Positions 17,026 to 26,171 are shown, numbered from the stretch's first letter. The stretch is DNA of 64,000 nucleotides from JAEULH01 sp963805915 (GCA_963805915.1 CAWDWD010000013.1:113820-177819); one strand, 5' to 3'. Numbers and translations are program-made. Notes: a model not told the origin generated them from the letters alone.

Positions 17026-18864
17026 TTAGCCCGCCATCTTCCAAACTTCAGGCGCGCTCGTGGCCTTGGCCTCGAGTGCCTGGCGCTGCTTTTCGAGTTC
17101 CGCCGGCAGGCGATCGCCGAACGTGGCGAAGAACTGCTTGATCTCGGCGGCCTCGGCAAGCAGGCCCTGGCGGTTGATGTCCATGATGCCGTGATACTTC
17201 TCGTGGCTGAACTCGAGACCCTTCCAGGAGATCTCCTCGTAGCGCGGGCTCAATCCGAAGGGGCTTTCGACCGCGTCGGCCTTGCCCTTGACCCGATCGA
17301 CGATCCATTTCAGAACCCGCATGTTCTGCCCGAAGCCCGGCCAGATGAACTTGCCGTTCTCGTCCTTGCGGAACCAGTTGACCCGGAAGATCTTGGGCAG
17401 CTTGTAGCCCTTGCCTTCCATGTTCAGCCAGTGGGCCCAGTAGTCGGCCATGTTGTAGCCGATGAAGGGCAGCATCGCGAACGGATCGCGCCGGATCGCC
17501 GCCTGGCCGATGGCCGCGGCGGTCGCTTCGGAGCCCATGGTCGCGGCCATGAACACGCCATGCTTCCAGTCGCGGGCCTCGTAGACCAGCGGGAAGGTCT
17601 TCGACAGCCGGCCGCCGAAGATAAACGCGTCGATGGCGACGCCCTGCGGGTCTTCCCACGCCGGATCGATCGTCGGGCACTGGCCGGCCGGCGCGGTGAA
17701 GCGCGCGTTTGGGTGGGCCGCCGGATGATCCATGTCCGGGGTCCAGTCGTTGCCCTTCCAGTCGATGGCGTGGCTCGGCTTGGGGCCGTCCATGCCTTCC
17801 CACCAGACGTCGCCGGCGTCGGTCAGCGCGACGTTGGTAAAGATCGAGTTGGCCTTGATCAACTCCATGGCCATCGGGTTGGAGTCGTACGACGTGCCCG
17901 GGGCAACGCCGAAGAAGCCGTATTCCGGGTTGATCGCGCGTAGGGCGCCGTCGGGGGCCGGCTTGATCCAGGCGATGTCGTCGCCGATGGTCGAGGCCTT
18001 CCAGCCCTCGAAGCCCTGCGGCGGCAGGATCATGGCGAGGTTGGTTTTGCCACAGGCGCTCGGGAATGCCGCCGCGACGTAGGTCTTTTCGCCTTCGGGC
18101 AATTCCAGACCGAGGATCAGCATGTGTTCGGCCATCCAGCCCTCGTCGCGGGCCATCGCCGAGGCGATGCGCAGCGCCAGGCACTTCTTGCCGAGCAACG
18201 CGTTGCCGCCATAGCCGCTACCGTACGACCAGATCTCGCGGGTGTCGGGGAAGTGGCAGATGTACTTCTTGCTGATGTCGCCTTCGCACGGCCACGGGAC
18301 GTCCTTTTGGCCCGGCTCCAGCGGCGCGCCGACCGAATGGATGCAGGGAACGAAAAAGCCGTCGGCGCCGAGCACGTCGAGGACCTTCTGGCCCATCCGC
18401 GTCATGATCCGCATGTTGCAGACGACGTACGGCGAGTCCGTGATCTCGACGCCGATCTGGGCGATCGGCGAACCGAGCGGGCCCATGCTGAAGGGGATGA
18501 CGTACATCGTCCGTCCCTTCATGCAGCCGTCGAAGACCCCCTTGAGGATGGTCTTCATCTCGGCCGGGTCCATCCAGTTGTTGGTCGGACCGGCTTCTTC
18601 CTTGGTCTTCGCGCAGATGAAGGTCCGCTCCTCGACGCGGGCGACGTCACTCGGGTGGGAACGGCAAAGGTAGGAATTGGGCCGCTTCTCCGGGTTCAGC
18701 CTGACGTAGGTCCCGGACTCGACCATCTGTTGGCTCAGTTGATCGTATTCTTCTTGCGAGCCGTCGGTCCAGTGCACGTTGTCGGGCTTGCAGATCGCGG
18801 CGATCTCGTCGACCCAAGCCAATAATTTGGCGTTGGATGTGCGCTCGCGTCCAGTAGATGTCAT
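17026..18864 (-). CDS. pckG: Phosphoenolpyruvate carboxykinase, GTP-dependent
   Basis: This 612-residue cytosolic gluconeogenic enzyme converts oxaloacetate and GTP to PEP, CO2 and GDP. The start MTSTGRER at 18864 has GGGAGAG upstream. The GTP-type family is shown by FPSACGKTNLAMILPPQGF (kinase-1a motif with the reactive Cys), STIGDDIAWIKP (kinase-2 and metal ligands), RSHPSDVARVEERTFIC and IPFSMGPLGSPI. Many alphaproteobacteria use the unrelated ATP-type pckA, so the GTP form is worth noting. It is monocistronic and convergent with the intron. Confidence 0.95.
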   Translation of the reverse strand: MTSTGRERTSNAKLLAWVDEIAAICKPDNVHWTDGSQEEYDQLSQQMVESGTYVRLNPEKRPNSYLCRSHPSDVARVEERTFICAKTKEEAGPTNNWMDPAEMKTILKGVFDGCMKGRTMYVIPFSMGPLGSPIAQIGVEITDSPYVVCNMRIMTRMGQKVLDVLGADGFFVPCIHSVGAPLEPGQKDVPWPCEGDISKKYICHFPDTREIWSYGSGYGGNALLGKKCLALRIASAMARDEGWMAEHMLILGLELPEGEKTYVAAAFPSACGKTNLAMILPPQGFEGWKASTIGDDIAWIKPAPDGALRAINPEYGFFGVAPGTSYDSNPMAMELIKANSIFTNVALTDAGDVWWEGMDGPKPSHAIDWKGNDWTPDMDHPAAHPNARFTAPAGQCPTIDPAWEDPQGVAIDAFIFGGRLSKTFPLVYEARDWKHGVFMAATMGSEATAAAIGQAAIRRDPFAMLPFIGYNMADYWAHWLNMEGKGYKLPKIFRVNWFRKDENGKFIWPGFGQNMRVLKWIVDRVKGKADAVESPFGLSPRYEEISWKGLEFSHEKYHGIMDINRQGLLAEAAEIKQFFATFGDRLPAELEKQRQALEAKATSAPEVWKMAG

Positions 18865-19083
18865 AAGGTCTCTCCCTCGCACTTTAAGTTCCGGGGCACC
18901 GCTCCGTCCTCCTCGATCGAGGCATCGACCGGCGGACCGCGCTCAATTCGTTAGATGGGTATTCCCGCTCGTTGTTCAGCCAGATCTTAAGCCTTTTCGC
19001 CTTGCGCGCAAGCGCGAGACATTGGCGAGGTTCTCTTGCGAAAGTGGCTGAAAGCCGGATCTCTCGCGTTGTTCGCTACTGCG

Positions 19084-19839
19084 CTACTGGCGCGACGAGC
19101 CGGCGGTGGCGCTCGCGTCGCCGTTGTTGCTTGGCGCAAGCAGGCGGTCGATCAGCCTCGCCAGCTCCTTGTCGTCATGAGCCAATGACGGGAAGTCAAG
19201 CCGGCTGACGATCCCCCGGCGGCGCACATCGCACCCCTCGGGATCGATCGCGATCATCCGCCAGCCTTCACCCGGCCGCGTCAGTAACCGCCGGACGGCG
19301 CTTTCCACCTCGTCAGCCCGCGGGCCTTGCAGATCGGCGAGAACCGCCGGCTCCGCCCTGGCGATGGCCGTTGCCGCGTCCGCGTCGAGCGTCACATCGG
19401 CGGCGGCGAGCCACATCGCCTGGCCGAAGCCGCCGACGAAGTGGGCCCGCTCGACGACCATCCGGTAGATGTTGAAATCGGCGAAGTCAGCATAGAGCGC
19501 CGCGGAGGGATGGCGGGCGAGGAAACGGCGGCGATGGCGCTCGTCGGCGCTTTTGACAACGTGCCCGATCAGGCTGACCCGCGGACCGGTCTGCGGGTTG
19601 GCCCGTCCCGAGGCGGCCTCGATTAGAAGGGCCGCGCGGTTATCGGCGGCGAGATTGCGGGTGTGGTCCGCGAGGTCCGACAGCAGCAGGATCGGGCTGG
19701 CATCGGGGTCGCAAGCAATCGTCACCAGCGATGCATAGGGCCGCGGCGGGTTGGCGGCCTCGTCGCCGTCTTGCAGCGACGTGGCCAGCGCCGCCGAGCG
19801 GGCCCGGCGGATCAGGTCTCGGGCAACTTTGCCGGTCAT
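19084..19839 (-). CDS. HugZ-like pyridoxamine 5'-phosphate oxidase-fold protein
   Basis: The likely start is MTGKVARDLIRRARSAALAT at 19839, giving 251 residues. The first 150 residues form an FMN-binding split-barrel domain (YASLVTIACDPDASPILLLS, LADHTRNLAADNRAALLIEA, GPRVSLIGHV, FNIYRMVVERAHFVGGFGQA). The C-terminal part resembles the DUF2470/HugZ tail (GWRMIAIDPEGCDVRRRGIV). Relatives include the haem-degrading HugZ and proteins annotated only as PPOX-class flavoproteins. The haem role here is inferred from family resemblance. A long upstream frame extension to 20316 is Arg-rich and not credible. Confidence 0.85.
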   Translation of the reverse strand: MTGKVARDLIRRARSAALATSLQDGDEAANPPRPYASLVTIACDPDASPILLLSDLADHTRNLAADNRAALLIEAASGRANPQTGPRVSLIGHVVKSADERHRRRFLARHPSAALYADFADFNIYRMVVERAHFVGGFGQAMWLAAADVTLDADAATAIARAEPAVLADLQGPRADEVESAVRRLLTRPGEGWRMIAIDPEGCDVRRRGIVSRLDFPSLAHDDKELARLIDRLLAPSNNGDASATAGSSRQ

Positions 19840-20229
19840 TGCGTTTGTTCCTTTTCGGCCGCGGCATGACGCAAGACAAAAGATCGCGCGCAAGGTGACG
19901 ATGCCGACCTCGTCCGCTTCAATCTTTCGCGCGCGCTGGTTGTCGATCAAAGCCGTGCCCCGAGCTTTCGCAAGACGAGGTTCCGCCCGGAGCGTTGGAC
20001 GGCCGCGGATTGTGCGCGACCGTCGTGGCAAAATCCACCGGCGCCATCGGCTGGACGTCGGCTGGGCAGCTCGCCCGTTACGCGCCGCTCGCGCCACGGG
20101 TGGCGGTGCGCGCGCGAAGCGGCCTTGCCGGGCTGCAGCTCGATTGGCTACGGTCACAACGTATGGCCGCAACGATCGGAACCGCCGAGGGCGGTGGCTT
20201 TGCAAACGACAATTAAGGACACAGCCTCG
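19840..20229. other. Intergenic region between divergent genes
   Basis: These 390 bp lie between the minus-strand HugZ-like gene and plus-strand cmk and should hold both promoters. I could not fix a convincing -35/-10 pair. A short plus-strand frame (19995-20216) has no recognisable domain and no clear ribosome binding site. In many alphaproteobacteria aroA sits immediately upstream of cmk; it is not here. Confidence 0.4.
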
Positions 20230-20877
20230 ATGGCGCACGCCCGATCGCGAATCATTGCCATCGACGGTCCGGCGGCCGCCGGCAAGGGAACCCTGGCGCG
20301 GCGGCTGGCGCGCCATCTCGACTACGCCTATCTCGATACCGGCACGCTGTACCGGGCGGTGGCGGCGAGCCTGCTGGCGTCCGGCGGGGCTATTTCGCCG
20401 GCGGCGGCAGCCGAACAGGCGCGGCGGCTGGTTGCGGCGGATCTCGATCGTGACGATCTGCGCGCCGAGAAGGTCGCCGAAGTTGCGTCGTCGATCGCAG
20501 CGATGGCGGATGTTCGCGGCGCGCTGCTCGCCTTTCAGCAGGATTTCGCGCGAAACCCGCCGGGTGGCCTTGGCGGGGCCGTTCTCGATGGTCGCGACAT
20601 CGGCACCGTCGTCTGCCCGGACGCGGCGTGCAAATTATTCGTTATCGCTAACGTCGAGGTCCGCGCCGCAAGGCGGCTTAAGGAGTTGCGGGAGCGCGGT
20701 GTCAACGCTATACATAGCCGCGTTCTGCGGGAAATGCGGGAACGTGACGCTCGAGATTCGCAGCGGAGCGTCGCTCCTCTTGTCCCCGCCGAGGACGCAA
20801 TCGTGATCGACACAAGCACGCTGGACGCCGAAGAAGCCTTTGCAGCCGCCCTGGATATCGTGGAAGCGCGCAAGTGA
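20230..20877 (+). CDS. cmk: Cytidylate kinase
   Basis: This 215-residue cytosolic enzyme phosphorylates CMP and dCMP with ATP. The ATG at 20230 begins MAHARSRIIAIDGPAAAGKG with the P-loop DGPAAAGKGT. Further family motifs are YLDTGTLYRAVA, GAVLDGRDIGTVVCPDAACK (substrate binding) and the lid region ARRLKELRERGVN with RERDARDSQRSVAPLVPAED. Length is normal. It precedes rpsA by 157 bp, the usual alphaproteobacterial order. Confidence 0.96.
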   Translation: MAHARSRIIAIDGPAAAGKGTLARRLARHLDYAYLDTGTLYRAVAASLLASGGAISPAAAAEQARRLVAADLDRDDLRAEKVAEVASSIAAMADVRGALLAFQQDFARNPPGGLGGAVLDGRDIGTVVCPDAACKLFVIANVEVRAARRLKELRERGVNAIHSRVLREMRERDARDSQRSVAPLVPAEDAIVIDTSTLDAEEAFAAALDIVEARK

Positions 20878-21034
20878 TCGGTGTCCTTGGTAACTATTCT
20901 GCCGCAACGCCCGGAAGGACGGACCTCCGCCGCATCGAGGCAGCGACAGCGCCACGCGCAGGGTTCGGCCGGATTATCCGCGACTAGAGACAGAACCCAT
21001 CACATTAGGCACGAACCGACGGAACAACGAACGC

Positions 21035-22930
21035 ATGACTGATATTGCAACCGCCATCGACCAGACGCTTCCGGGCGGCAAGGAAAGCTTTGCCGCGCTT
21101 CTCGATCAGTCGATGAACGAAGCGGAAGGATTCGAAGGCCGCGTCGTCCAAGGCACGGTGGTCGGCATCGAAAACGACATGGCGGTCATCGACGTCGGCC
21201 TCAAATCCGAGGGCCGGGTCAGTCTTAAGGAGTTTGGCGCCCCCGGCCAGCCGGCCGAGATGAATCCCGGCGATGTGGTCGATGTGTTCGTCGAGCGCTA
21301 TGAAGACCGCGACGGCATGGTCATGCTCAGTCGCGAAAAGGCGCGGCGCGAAGAGGCATGGAACGTCCTTGAGAAGGCATTCAACAACGCCGAGCGGATT
21401 ACCGGAACGATCTTCGGCCGGGTCAAGGGCGGGTTCATCGTCGATCTTTCCGGCGCCGTTGCGTTCCTGCCCGGCAGCCAAGTCGACATTCGCCCCGTTC
21501 GCGACATCACGCCGCTGATGAACACGCCGCAGCCGTTCCAGATCCTCAAGATGGATCGCAGCCGCAACAACATCGTCGTATCGCGCCGTGCCGTGCTTGA
21601 AGAAACCAGGGCCGAGGCGCGCTCCGAGCTGATCGCCAACCTCAAGGAAGGCCAAGTGCTCGAAGGCGTGGTCAAGAACATCACCGACTATGGCGCCTTC
21701 GTGGATCTCGGCGGCGTCGATGGGCTGCTTCACGTCACCGACATTTCCTGGAAGCGCATCAACCATCCCTCCGAGGCGCTGCAGATTGGCGAGACCGTTC
21801 ACGTTCAGGTCATTCGTTTCAACCCCGAGACCCAGCGCATCTCGCTCGGGATGAAGCAGCTGGAGGCCGATCCCTGGGACGGGGTCGAGCTGAAGTACCC
21901 CAAGAGCACCAAGTTTTTGGGCCGCGTTACCAATATCACCGACTACGGCGCGTTCATCGAGTTGGAGCCGGGGGTCGAAGGTTTGGTCCACGTCTCGGAG
22001 ATGAGCTGGACAAAGAAGAACGTTCACCCCGGCAAGATCGTTTCGACCAGCCAGGAGGTTGAAGTCACCGTCCTCGATGTCGACAAGGACAAGCGTCGGA
22101 TCAGCCTCGGCCTCAAGCAGTGCATGGCCAATCCGTGGGATGACTTTCTCCATCAACATCCGGTCGGCTCCGAGGTCGAAGGCGAGATCAAGAACATCAC
22201 CGAGTTCGGTCTGTTCATCGGCCTGTTGGGCGATATCGACGGCATGGTTCACCTGTCGGATCTGTCGTGGAGCAAGTCTGGTGAGGAAGCGCTGGCCGAG
22301 CAGAACAAGGGCGACGTTATCCGCGCCAAGGTTCTCGACGTCGACATCGACAAGGAGCGCATCTCCCTCGGCGTCAAGCAACTCGAAGACGATCCGTTCG
22401 CATCGAGCGTCGGCAAGCTCAAGAAGGGTCAGGTCGTCACTTGCAGCGTCGTGTCGGTTCTCGACAATGGCGTCGAGGTGCAGGTCGGCGACAGCGGACT
22501 GACCGGAATGATCCGTAAGGCCGAGCTATCGCGCGATCGCAGCGAGCAGCGGCCCGACCGCTTTGCGCCGGGCGAGAAGATCGACGCCAAGATCACCCAG
22601 ATCGACAACACCAGCCGGAGGGTGAGTCTCTCGATCCGCGCGCGCGAGATCGACGACGAAAAGAAGGCGGTCGCGACCTATGGCTCGAGCAACTCCGGCG
22701 CCAGCTTGGGCGAGATTCTTGGCGCGGCGATCAAGGAAAAGCGCGAACGCGCCGCCGAACAGAAACGAGTGGCGGCGGCGGGCGGAAGCGGCGGCGAGGG
22801 TGCGAATGACCAGACCGAGGCCGATGGTCCGGACGAAAGCGACGCAAACGAGGGTGACGCGGGCGACGGCGACGCGGACGTAGGTGACGCGGACGTAGGT
22901 GACGCGGGCGACGGCGACGAAGGTAAGTAA
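21035..22930 (+). CDS. rpsA: 30S ribosomal protein S1
   Basis: This 631-residue protein binds mRNA on the 30S subunit and is needed for initiation on structured mRNAs. Six S1 OB-fold repeats are visible, from FEGRVVQGTVVGIENDMAVI through GQVLEGVVKNITDYGAFVDL, KFLGRVTNITDYGAFIELEP and GSEVEGEIKNITEFGLFIGL to the last at KKGQVVTCSVVSVLDNGVEV. After about residue 560 the family homology ends. A low-complexity acidic tail rich in Gly, Asp and Val follows (ending GDAGDGDEGK), encoded by a short DNA repeat array. Downstream genes sppA and ihfB are the usual neighbours. Confidence 0.97.
   Translation: MTDIATAIDQTLPGGKESFAALLDQSMNEAEGFEGRVVQGTVVGIENDMAVIDVGLKSEGRVSLKEFGAPGQPAEMNPGDVVDVFVERYEDRDGMVMLSREKARREEAWNVLEKAFNNAERITGTIFGRVKGGFIVDLSGAVAFLPGSQVDIRPVRDITPLMNTPQPFQILKMDRSRNNIVVSRRAVLEETRAEARSELIANLKEGQVLEGVVKNITDYGAFVDLGGVDGLLHVTDISWKRINHPSEALQIGETVHVQVIRFNPETQRISLGMKQLEADPWDGVELKYPKSTKFLGRVTNITDYGAFIELEPGVEGLVHVSEMSWTKKNVHPGKIVSTSQEVEVTVLDVDKDKRRISLGLKQCMANPWDDFLHQHPVGSEVEGEIKNITEFGLFIGLLGDIDGMVHLSDLSWSKSGEEALAEQNKGDVIRAKVLDVDIDKERISLGVKQLEDDPFASSVGKLKKGQVVTCSVVSVLDNGVEVQVGDSGLTGMIRKAELSRDRSEQRPDRFAPGEKIDAKITQIDNTSRRVSLSIRAREIDDEKKAVATYGSSNSGASLGEILGAAIKEKRERAAEQKRVAAAGGSGGEGANDQTEADGPDESDANEGDAGDGDADVGDADVGDAGDGDEGK
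22856..22915 (+). repeat. 15-bp A-B-B-A repeat array in the rpsA 3' end
   Basis: Four in-frame 15-bp units lie end to end. Unit A, GACGCGGGCGACGGC, occurs at 22856-22870 and 22901-22915. Unit B, GACGCGGACGTAGGT, occurs at 22871-22885 and 22886-22900. They encode DAGDG and DADVG and form most of the acidic C-terminal tail of S1. The in-frame unit length suggests growth by replication slippage, so the tail length may differ between strains. Confidence 0.9.
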
Positions 22931-22993
22931 GGGGCCTCCGGCGCCTAGGACAAAGCGGCGGCAAGCAGGCGAATTGAGCGGGCGCGGGCATCC

Positions 22994-23902
22994 ATGGCGT
23001 TCGAAATTGATTACCTGATCGACCGACGGCGCCTGAAGCGCCGCCTGGCGGTCTGGCAAGTCGTGGCGGTGGTCGCGGCGATCGGCGCCATCCTCATCGC
23101 CATCGGGCGCTTCGAGCGGGTGGTCGCGCGTTCGCATGTGGCGCGTTTGACCGTTTCCGGCATCATCGCGGACGATACCGAGCGCGATCGTGCCTTGGAG
23201 GCGATTGTCGACGACAACAGCGTCAAGGCGATGATCGTGTGCATTGACAGCCCCGGCGGCACGGTTGTCGGCGGTGAGACACTTTATCGCCGGCTGCGTG
23301 AGATCGCCGAGCGCAAGCCCGTGGTCGCGGTCATGGGCGAAGTGGCGACATCGGCGGCCTACATGACGGCGATAGCCGGCGAGCGTATCTTTGCCCGCGA
23401 GGGGACGCTGACCGGGTCGATCGGCGTTATTTTGCAGACCGCCGATGTCACCACCTTGCTCGACAAACTCGGCATCAAGCCGGAATCGGTCAAGAGCAGC
23501 CCCCTGAAGGCGCAGCCCAGCCCGCTTGAACCGTTCACGCCGGCGGCGCGCGAGGCCATCGAATCGGTGGTCGAAGACCTTTACTCGATGTTCGTCGGCA
23601 TGGTCGAGGCGCGCCGGGCGATCGGCCATGACTTCGTCGTCAAGCTCGCCGACGGCCGCGTATTCACCGGCCGCCAAGCGGTCACGAACGGGCTCATCGA
23701 TGCCATCGGCGGCGAGCGCGAGGCACGCCGGTGGCTCAACGACAACAAGAATATCGCCTTGAGCGTGCCAATCAGAGATGTCGAGATCGGCGACGGCGCC
23801 CAGGGGTTGCGCGACTGGGTTGGTGGCATTGCGGCAAAAGTTCTTTTTCCAGAAAGGCTTAAGCTTGACGGGCTGATATCCGTCTGGCACCCTGAGCTGT
23901 GA
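22994..23902 (+). CDS. sppA: Signal peptide peptidase SppA (short form)
   Basis: This 302-residue inner membrane serine protease of family S49 degrades leftover signal peptides. One transmembrane helix lies at residues 20-40. The catalytic serine is Ser120 in GEVATSAAYM, and the general-base lysine is probably Lys172 in SSPLKAQPSPLEP. Other conserved parts are MIVCIDSPGGTVVGGETLYR and LTGSIGVILQTADV. The single-domain length matches the Bacillus-type enzyme, not the 600-residue E. coli form. It lies between rpsA and ihfB. Confidence 0.94.
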   Translation: MAFEIDYLIDRRRLKRRLAVWQVVAVVAAIGAILIAIGRFERVVARSHVARLTVSGIIADDTERDRALEAIVDDNSVKAMIVCIDSPGGTVVGGETLYRRLREIAERKPVVAVMGEVATSAAYMTAIAGERIFAREGTLTGSIGVILQTADVTTLLDKLGIKPESVKSSPLKAQPSPLEPFTPAAREAIESVVEDLYSMFVGMVEARRAIGHDFVVKLADGRVFTGRQAVTNGLIDAIGGEREARRWLNDNKNIALSVPIRDVEIGDGAQGLRDWVGGIAAKVLFPERLKLDGLISVWHPEL

Positions 23903-23966
23903 CTTGACGAGGGCGGCAACACCGACGCGAGACCAAATCGGCGCCGCGCAGGGAGGGGATCAACCG

Positions 23967-24254
23967 ATGACCAAGTCGGAGCTCATCGCGCATCTCGCCG
24001 CCGCCAACCCGCACCTCTATCATCGCGACGTTGAGCGAATCGTCACGACGGTATTCGAGGAGATCGCCGCCGCCCTGTCGCGCGGTGACCGGGTCGAGCT
24101 ACGCGGTTTTGGCGCTTTCTCGGTCAAGGAGCGCGGCGCGCGGGTCGGCCGCAATCCGCGCACCGGCGATACCGTGAACGTGACGTCCAAGTACATCCCT
24201 TACTTCAAGACCGGCAAACAATTACGCGAGAAGCTGAACACCGAGCCCGAATAA
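23967..24254 (+). CDS. ihfB: Integration host factor subunit beta
   Basis: This 95-residue DNA-bending protein pairs with IhfA and acts in transcription, replication and recombination. The start MTKSELIAHLAAANPHLYHR is at 23967 after GGGAGGGG. The HU/IHF fold is plain: VELRGFGAFSVKERGARVGR, then the beta-arm tip NPRTGDTV with the intercalating proline, then YIPYFKTGKQLREKLN. The context rpsA-sppA-ihfB-lapA is standard. Confidence 0.96.
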   Translation: MTKSELIAHLAAANPHLYHRDVERIVTTVFEEIAAALSRGDRVELRGFGAFSVKERGARVGRNPRTGDTVNVTSKYIPYFKTGKQLREKLNTEPE

Positions 24255-24292
24255 CGGATCAACCCGCCGGCGAACAAGATTGTGGTTCTCTC

Positions 24293-24637
24293 ATGAAGGT
24301 ATTGTTCTGGATCATCGTTCCGTTGCTGTTTCTCGTCGTCATCGTGTTCGCGGTGCGCAATCACGATGTGGCCCAGGTCAGCCTGTGGCCGGTGACGAAC
24401 GAACCCGTTTCCGCGCCGATCTACGCGATCGCCCTGATCGGCATCTTTCTCGGCTTTCTTTGGGGCGGCATGGTCGCATGGTTGCAGGGCGGCAAGGGCC
24501 GCGAAACCCGTAGGGCGCTGGCGCGGCGGCTGCAGATTGAGCGCCAAGAGAACGCGGCGGCGCGCGAGAAGCTTGCGCGGCTTGAGGCCGCCGAGAAGCA
24601 GGCGACCATTCCGTCGCCGCCAGTGGGCGCCGCGTAG
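24293..24637 (+). CDS. lapA: LapA-domain membrane protein (DUF1049)
   Basis: This 114-residue inner membrane protein has two hydrophobic segments, residues 4-22 (LFWIIVPLLFLVVIVFAV) and about 42-65 (IYAIALIGIFLGFLWGGMVA), then a basic cytoplasmic coiled coil (RRALARRLQIERQENAAARE onward). It matches the LapA/DUF1049 family; E. coli LapA works with LapB in controlling lipopolysaccharide synthesis. No lapB lies next to it here. The stop codon falls inside a 32-bp tandem duplication. Confidence 0.85.
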   Translation: MKVLFWIIVPLLFLVVIVFAVRNHDVAQVSLWPVTNEPVSAPIYAIALIGIFLGFLWGGMVAWLQGGKGRETRRALARRLQIERQENAAAREKLARLEAAEKQATIPSPPVGAA

Positions 24638-24686
24638 CGCGAAGCCGGACAAGCGTGGGCGCCGCGTAGCGCGAAGCCGGACAAGC
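24623..24686. repeat. Exact 32-bp tandem duplication across the lapA stop
   Basis: A 32-bp unit starting GTGGGCGCCGCGTAGC and ending GCCGGACAAGC occurs at 24623-24654 and, identically, at 24655-24686. The first copy contains the lapA stop codon (TAG at 24635-24637), so the second copy lies in the 150-bp gap before pyrF and does not change the protein. The perfect identity suggests a recent duplication. Confidence 0.9.
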
Positions 24687-24787
24687 TGCGGGCGGCAACC
24701 GACCGCACAGCCGCGCCGGGCGAGCGCGCTGGCGCGCCAAGGCCGCTGCCAAATCCTGAGCTCTGGCGGGAATGGACCTCGGACAGC

Positions 24788-25510
24788 ATGAGTCTAAGAC
24801 CACAAGATCGGATTTTCGTCGCGCTCGACACCACGGATGCGAGGGCGGCCGTCGGCGTGGCGGAAACGCTGCAAGGGCTTGTCGGCGGCTTGAAGCTTGG
24901 CAACGAGTTCTTTACCGCGTGCGGACCGGACGGTGTGCGCCGGGTGTCCGAAATTGGCATGCCGATATTTCTCGATCTCAAGTTCCACGACATCCCGACC
25001 ACGGTCGGGCGCGCCGTCACCGCCGCGCTGGCGGTGCGGCCGTACATGCTTAATGTCCACGGCGGCGGGGGCGTGGCGATGATGCGCGCCGCGGCGGATG
25101 CGGCGGCCGCGGCCGGCCCGGCCCGGCCTCTCGTTCTCGCGGTCACGGTCCTGACGTCGCTCGCGGCCTCGGATCTCGCTGCCGCGGGCGTTTCGGGTTC
25201 GGTCCGCCAACAGGTGACCCGGCTGGCCCTGCTAGCGCGCGACAGCGGCCTTGATGGCGTTGTCTGCGCGGCCTCCGAAGCCATGGCCTTGCGCGGCGCC
25301 TTGGGCGAGGCATTCAAGCTCGTTGTTCCCGGCATCCGGCCGGCCTGGGCATCGAGCGATGACCACAAGCGGGCCTTGACGCCCGCGGATGCGCTCGCGC
25401 TCGGCGCTGATTATATTGTCATCGGCCGCCCGATCGTCGCGGCGCCCCGGCCGGCGGACGCGGCGCGACGGATCGTCGCCGAAATCGCCGCCGCCAGCCA
25501 TGGCGATTGA
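24788..25510 (+). CDS. pyrF: Orotidine 5'-phosphate decarboxylase
   Basis: This 240-residue enzyme performs the last step of UMP synthesis. The TIM-barrel signature is present: RIFVALDTTD, GGLKLGNEFFTACGPD, IFLDLKFHDIPTTVGRAV (catalytic Lys and Asp residues) and LVVPGIRPAWASSDDHKRAL, then YIVIGRPIVAAPRPADAARR. Length is normal. Its stop overlaps the trpF start by 11 bp, coupling the two genes. Confidence 0.96.
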   Translation: MSLRPQDRIFVALDTTDARAAVGVAETLQGLVGGLKLGNEFFTACGPDGVRRVSEIGMPIFLDLKFHDIPTTVGRAVTAALAVRPYMLNVHGGGGVAMMRAAADAAAAAGPARPLVLAVTVLTSLAASDLAAAGVSGSVRQQVTRLALLARDSGLDGVVCAASEAMALRGALGEAFKLVVPGIRPAWASSDDHKRALTPADALALGADYIVIGRPIVAAPRPADAARRIVAEIAAASHGD

Positions 25511-26171
25511 CGTCAAGATCTGCGGCCTGAGCACGGCGGACTGTGTCGCGGCCGCCCTCGACGGCGGTGCCGACTACCTCGGCTTCGTTTTTTTTCACCC
25601 GTCGCCGCGCTATATCGTGCCGGCGACGGCCGCGACTTTGACCGCGGACATTCCATCCGCCGTGCGCCGGGTCGGATTGTTCGTCAATCCCTCGGATGAG
25701 GAGCTTGATGCGATACTCGATCTGGTGCCCCTGGACATGATTCAGCTGCACGGAAGCGAGCCGCCGGCCCGCGCAAGCGAGGTCCGGCGCCGGTACGGCC
25801 GTCCGGTTATAAAGGCGATCGCCGTCGCCCGCGCGGCGGACCTGGTCGAGGCGCTGACGTACGAAGCGGCGGCGGACCGATTGTTGTTCGACGCGCGGCC
25901 GCCGAAAGGCGCCAGTCGGCCAGGCGGGAACGCGAATTCATTCGACTGGGGGTTGGTCAAAGGCTTCGCATGTCGTATTCCGTGGTTGCTCGCCGGTGGG
26001 CTCGACGCGGCCAACGTTGTCGAGGCGGTCCGGCGAAGCGGGGCGCGGGCGCTCGACGTCTCGTCCGGAGTCGAAACGGCTCCGGGTGTAAAGAATTGCG
26101 ACAAGATCAGGCAATTTCTCCGGGTGGCCAAGTCGATCGAGACCGAGGGAGCGGCGCATGACCATCGTTAA
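25500..26171 (+). CDS. trpF: Phosphoribosylanthranilate isomerase
   Basis: This 223-residue TIM-barrel enzyme converts phosphoribosylanthranilate to CdRP in tryptophan synthesis. The start ATGGCGATTGAC at 25500 lies inside the pyrF 3' end. Key motifs are VKICGLSTADC (catalytic Cys), YLGFVFFHPSPRYIVP, LDMIQLHGSEPPARA and WLLAGGLDAANVVEAVRRSG, with ALDVSSGVETAPGVKNCDKI near the end. It overlaps trpB by 14 bp, in the conserved trpF-trpB-trpA order. Confidence 0.96.
   Translation: MAIDVKICGLSTADCVAAALDGGADYLGFVFFHPSPRYIVPATAATLTADIPSAVRRVGLFVNPSDEELDAILDLVPLDMIQLHGSEPPARASEVRRRYGRPVIKAIAVARAADLVEALTYEAAADRLLFDARPPKGASRPGGNANSFDWGLVKGFACRIPWLLAGGLDAANVVEAVRRSGARALDVSSGVETAPGVKNCDKIRQFLRVAKSIETEGAAHDHR

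Noticed and set aside
19995..20216. Small plus-strand frame upstream of cmk
   Set aside because: No ribosome binding site, no domain, and a composition unlike real genes here.
21005..22381. 458-residue minus-strand open frame
   Set aside because: Antisense to rpsA; no recognisable domain.
22526..23890. 454-residue minus-strand open frame
   Set aside because: Antisense to rpsA and sppA; no domain.
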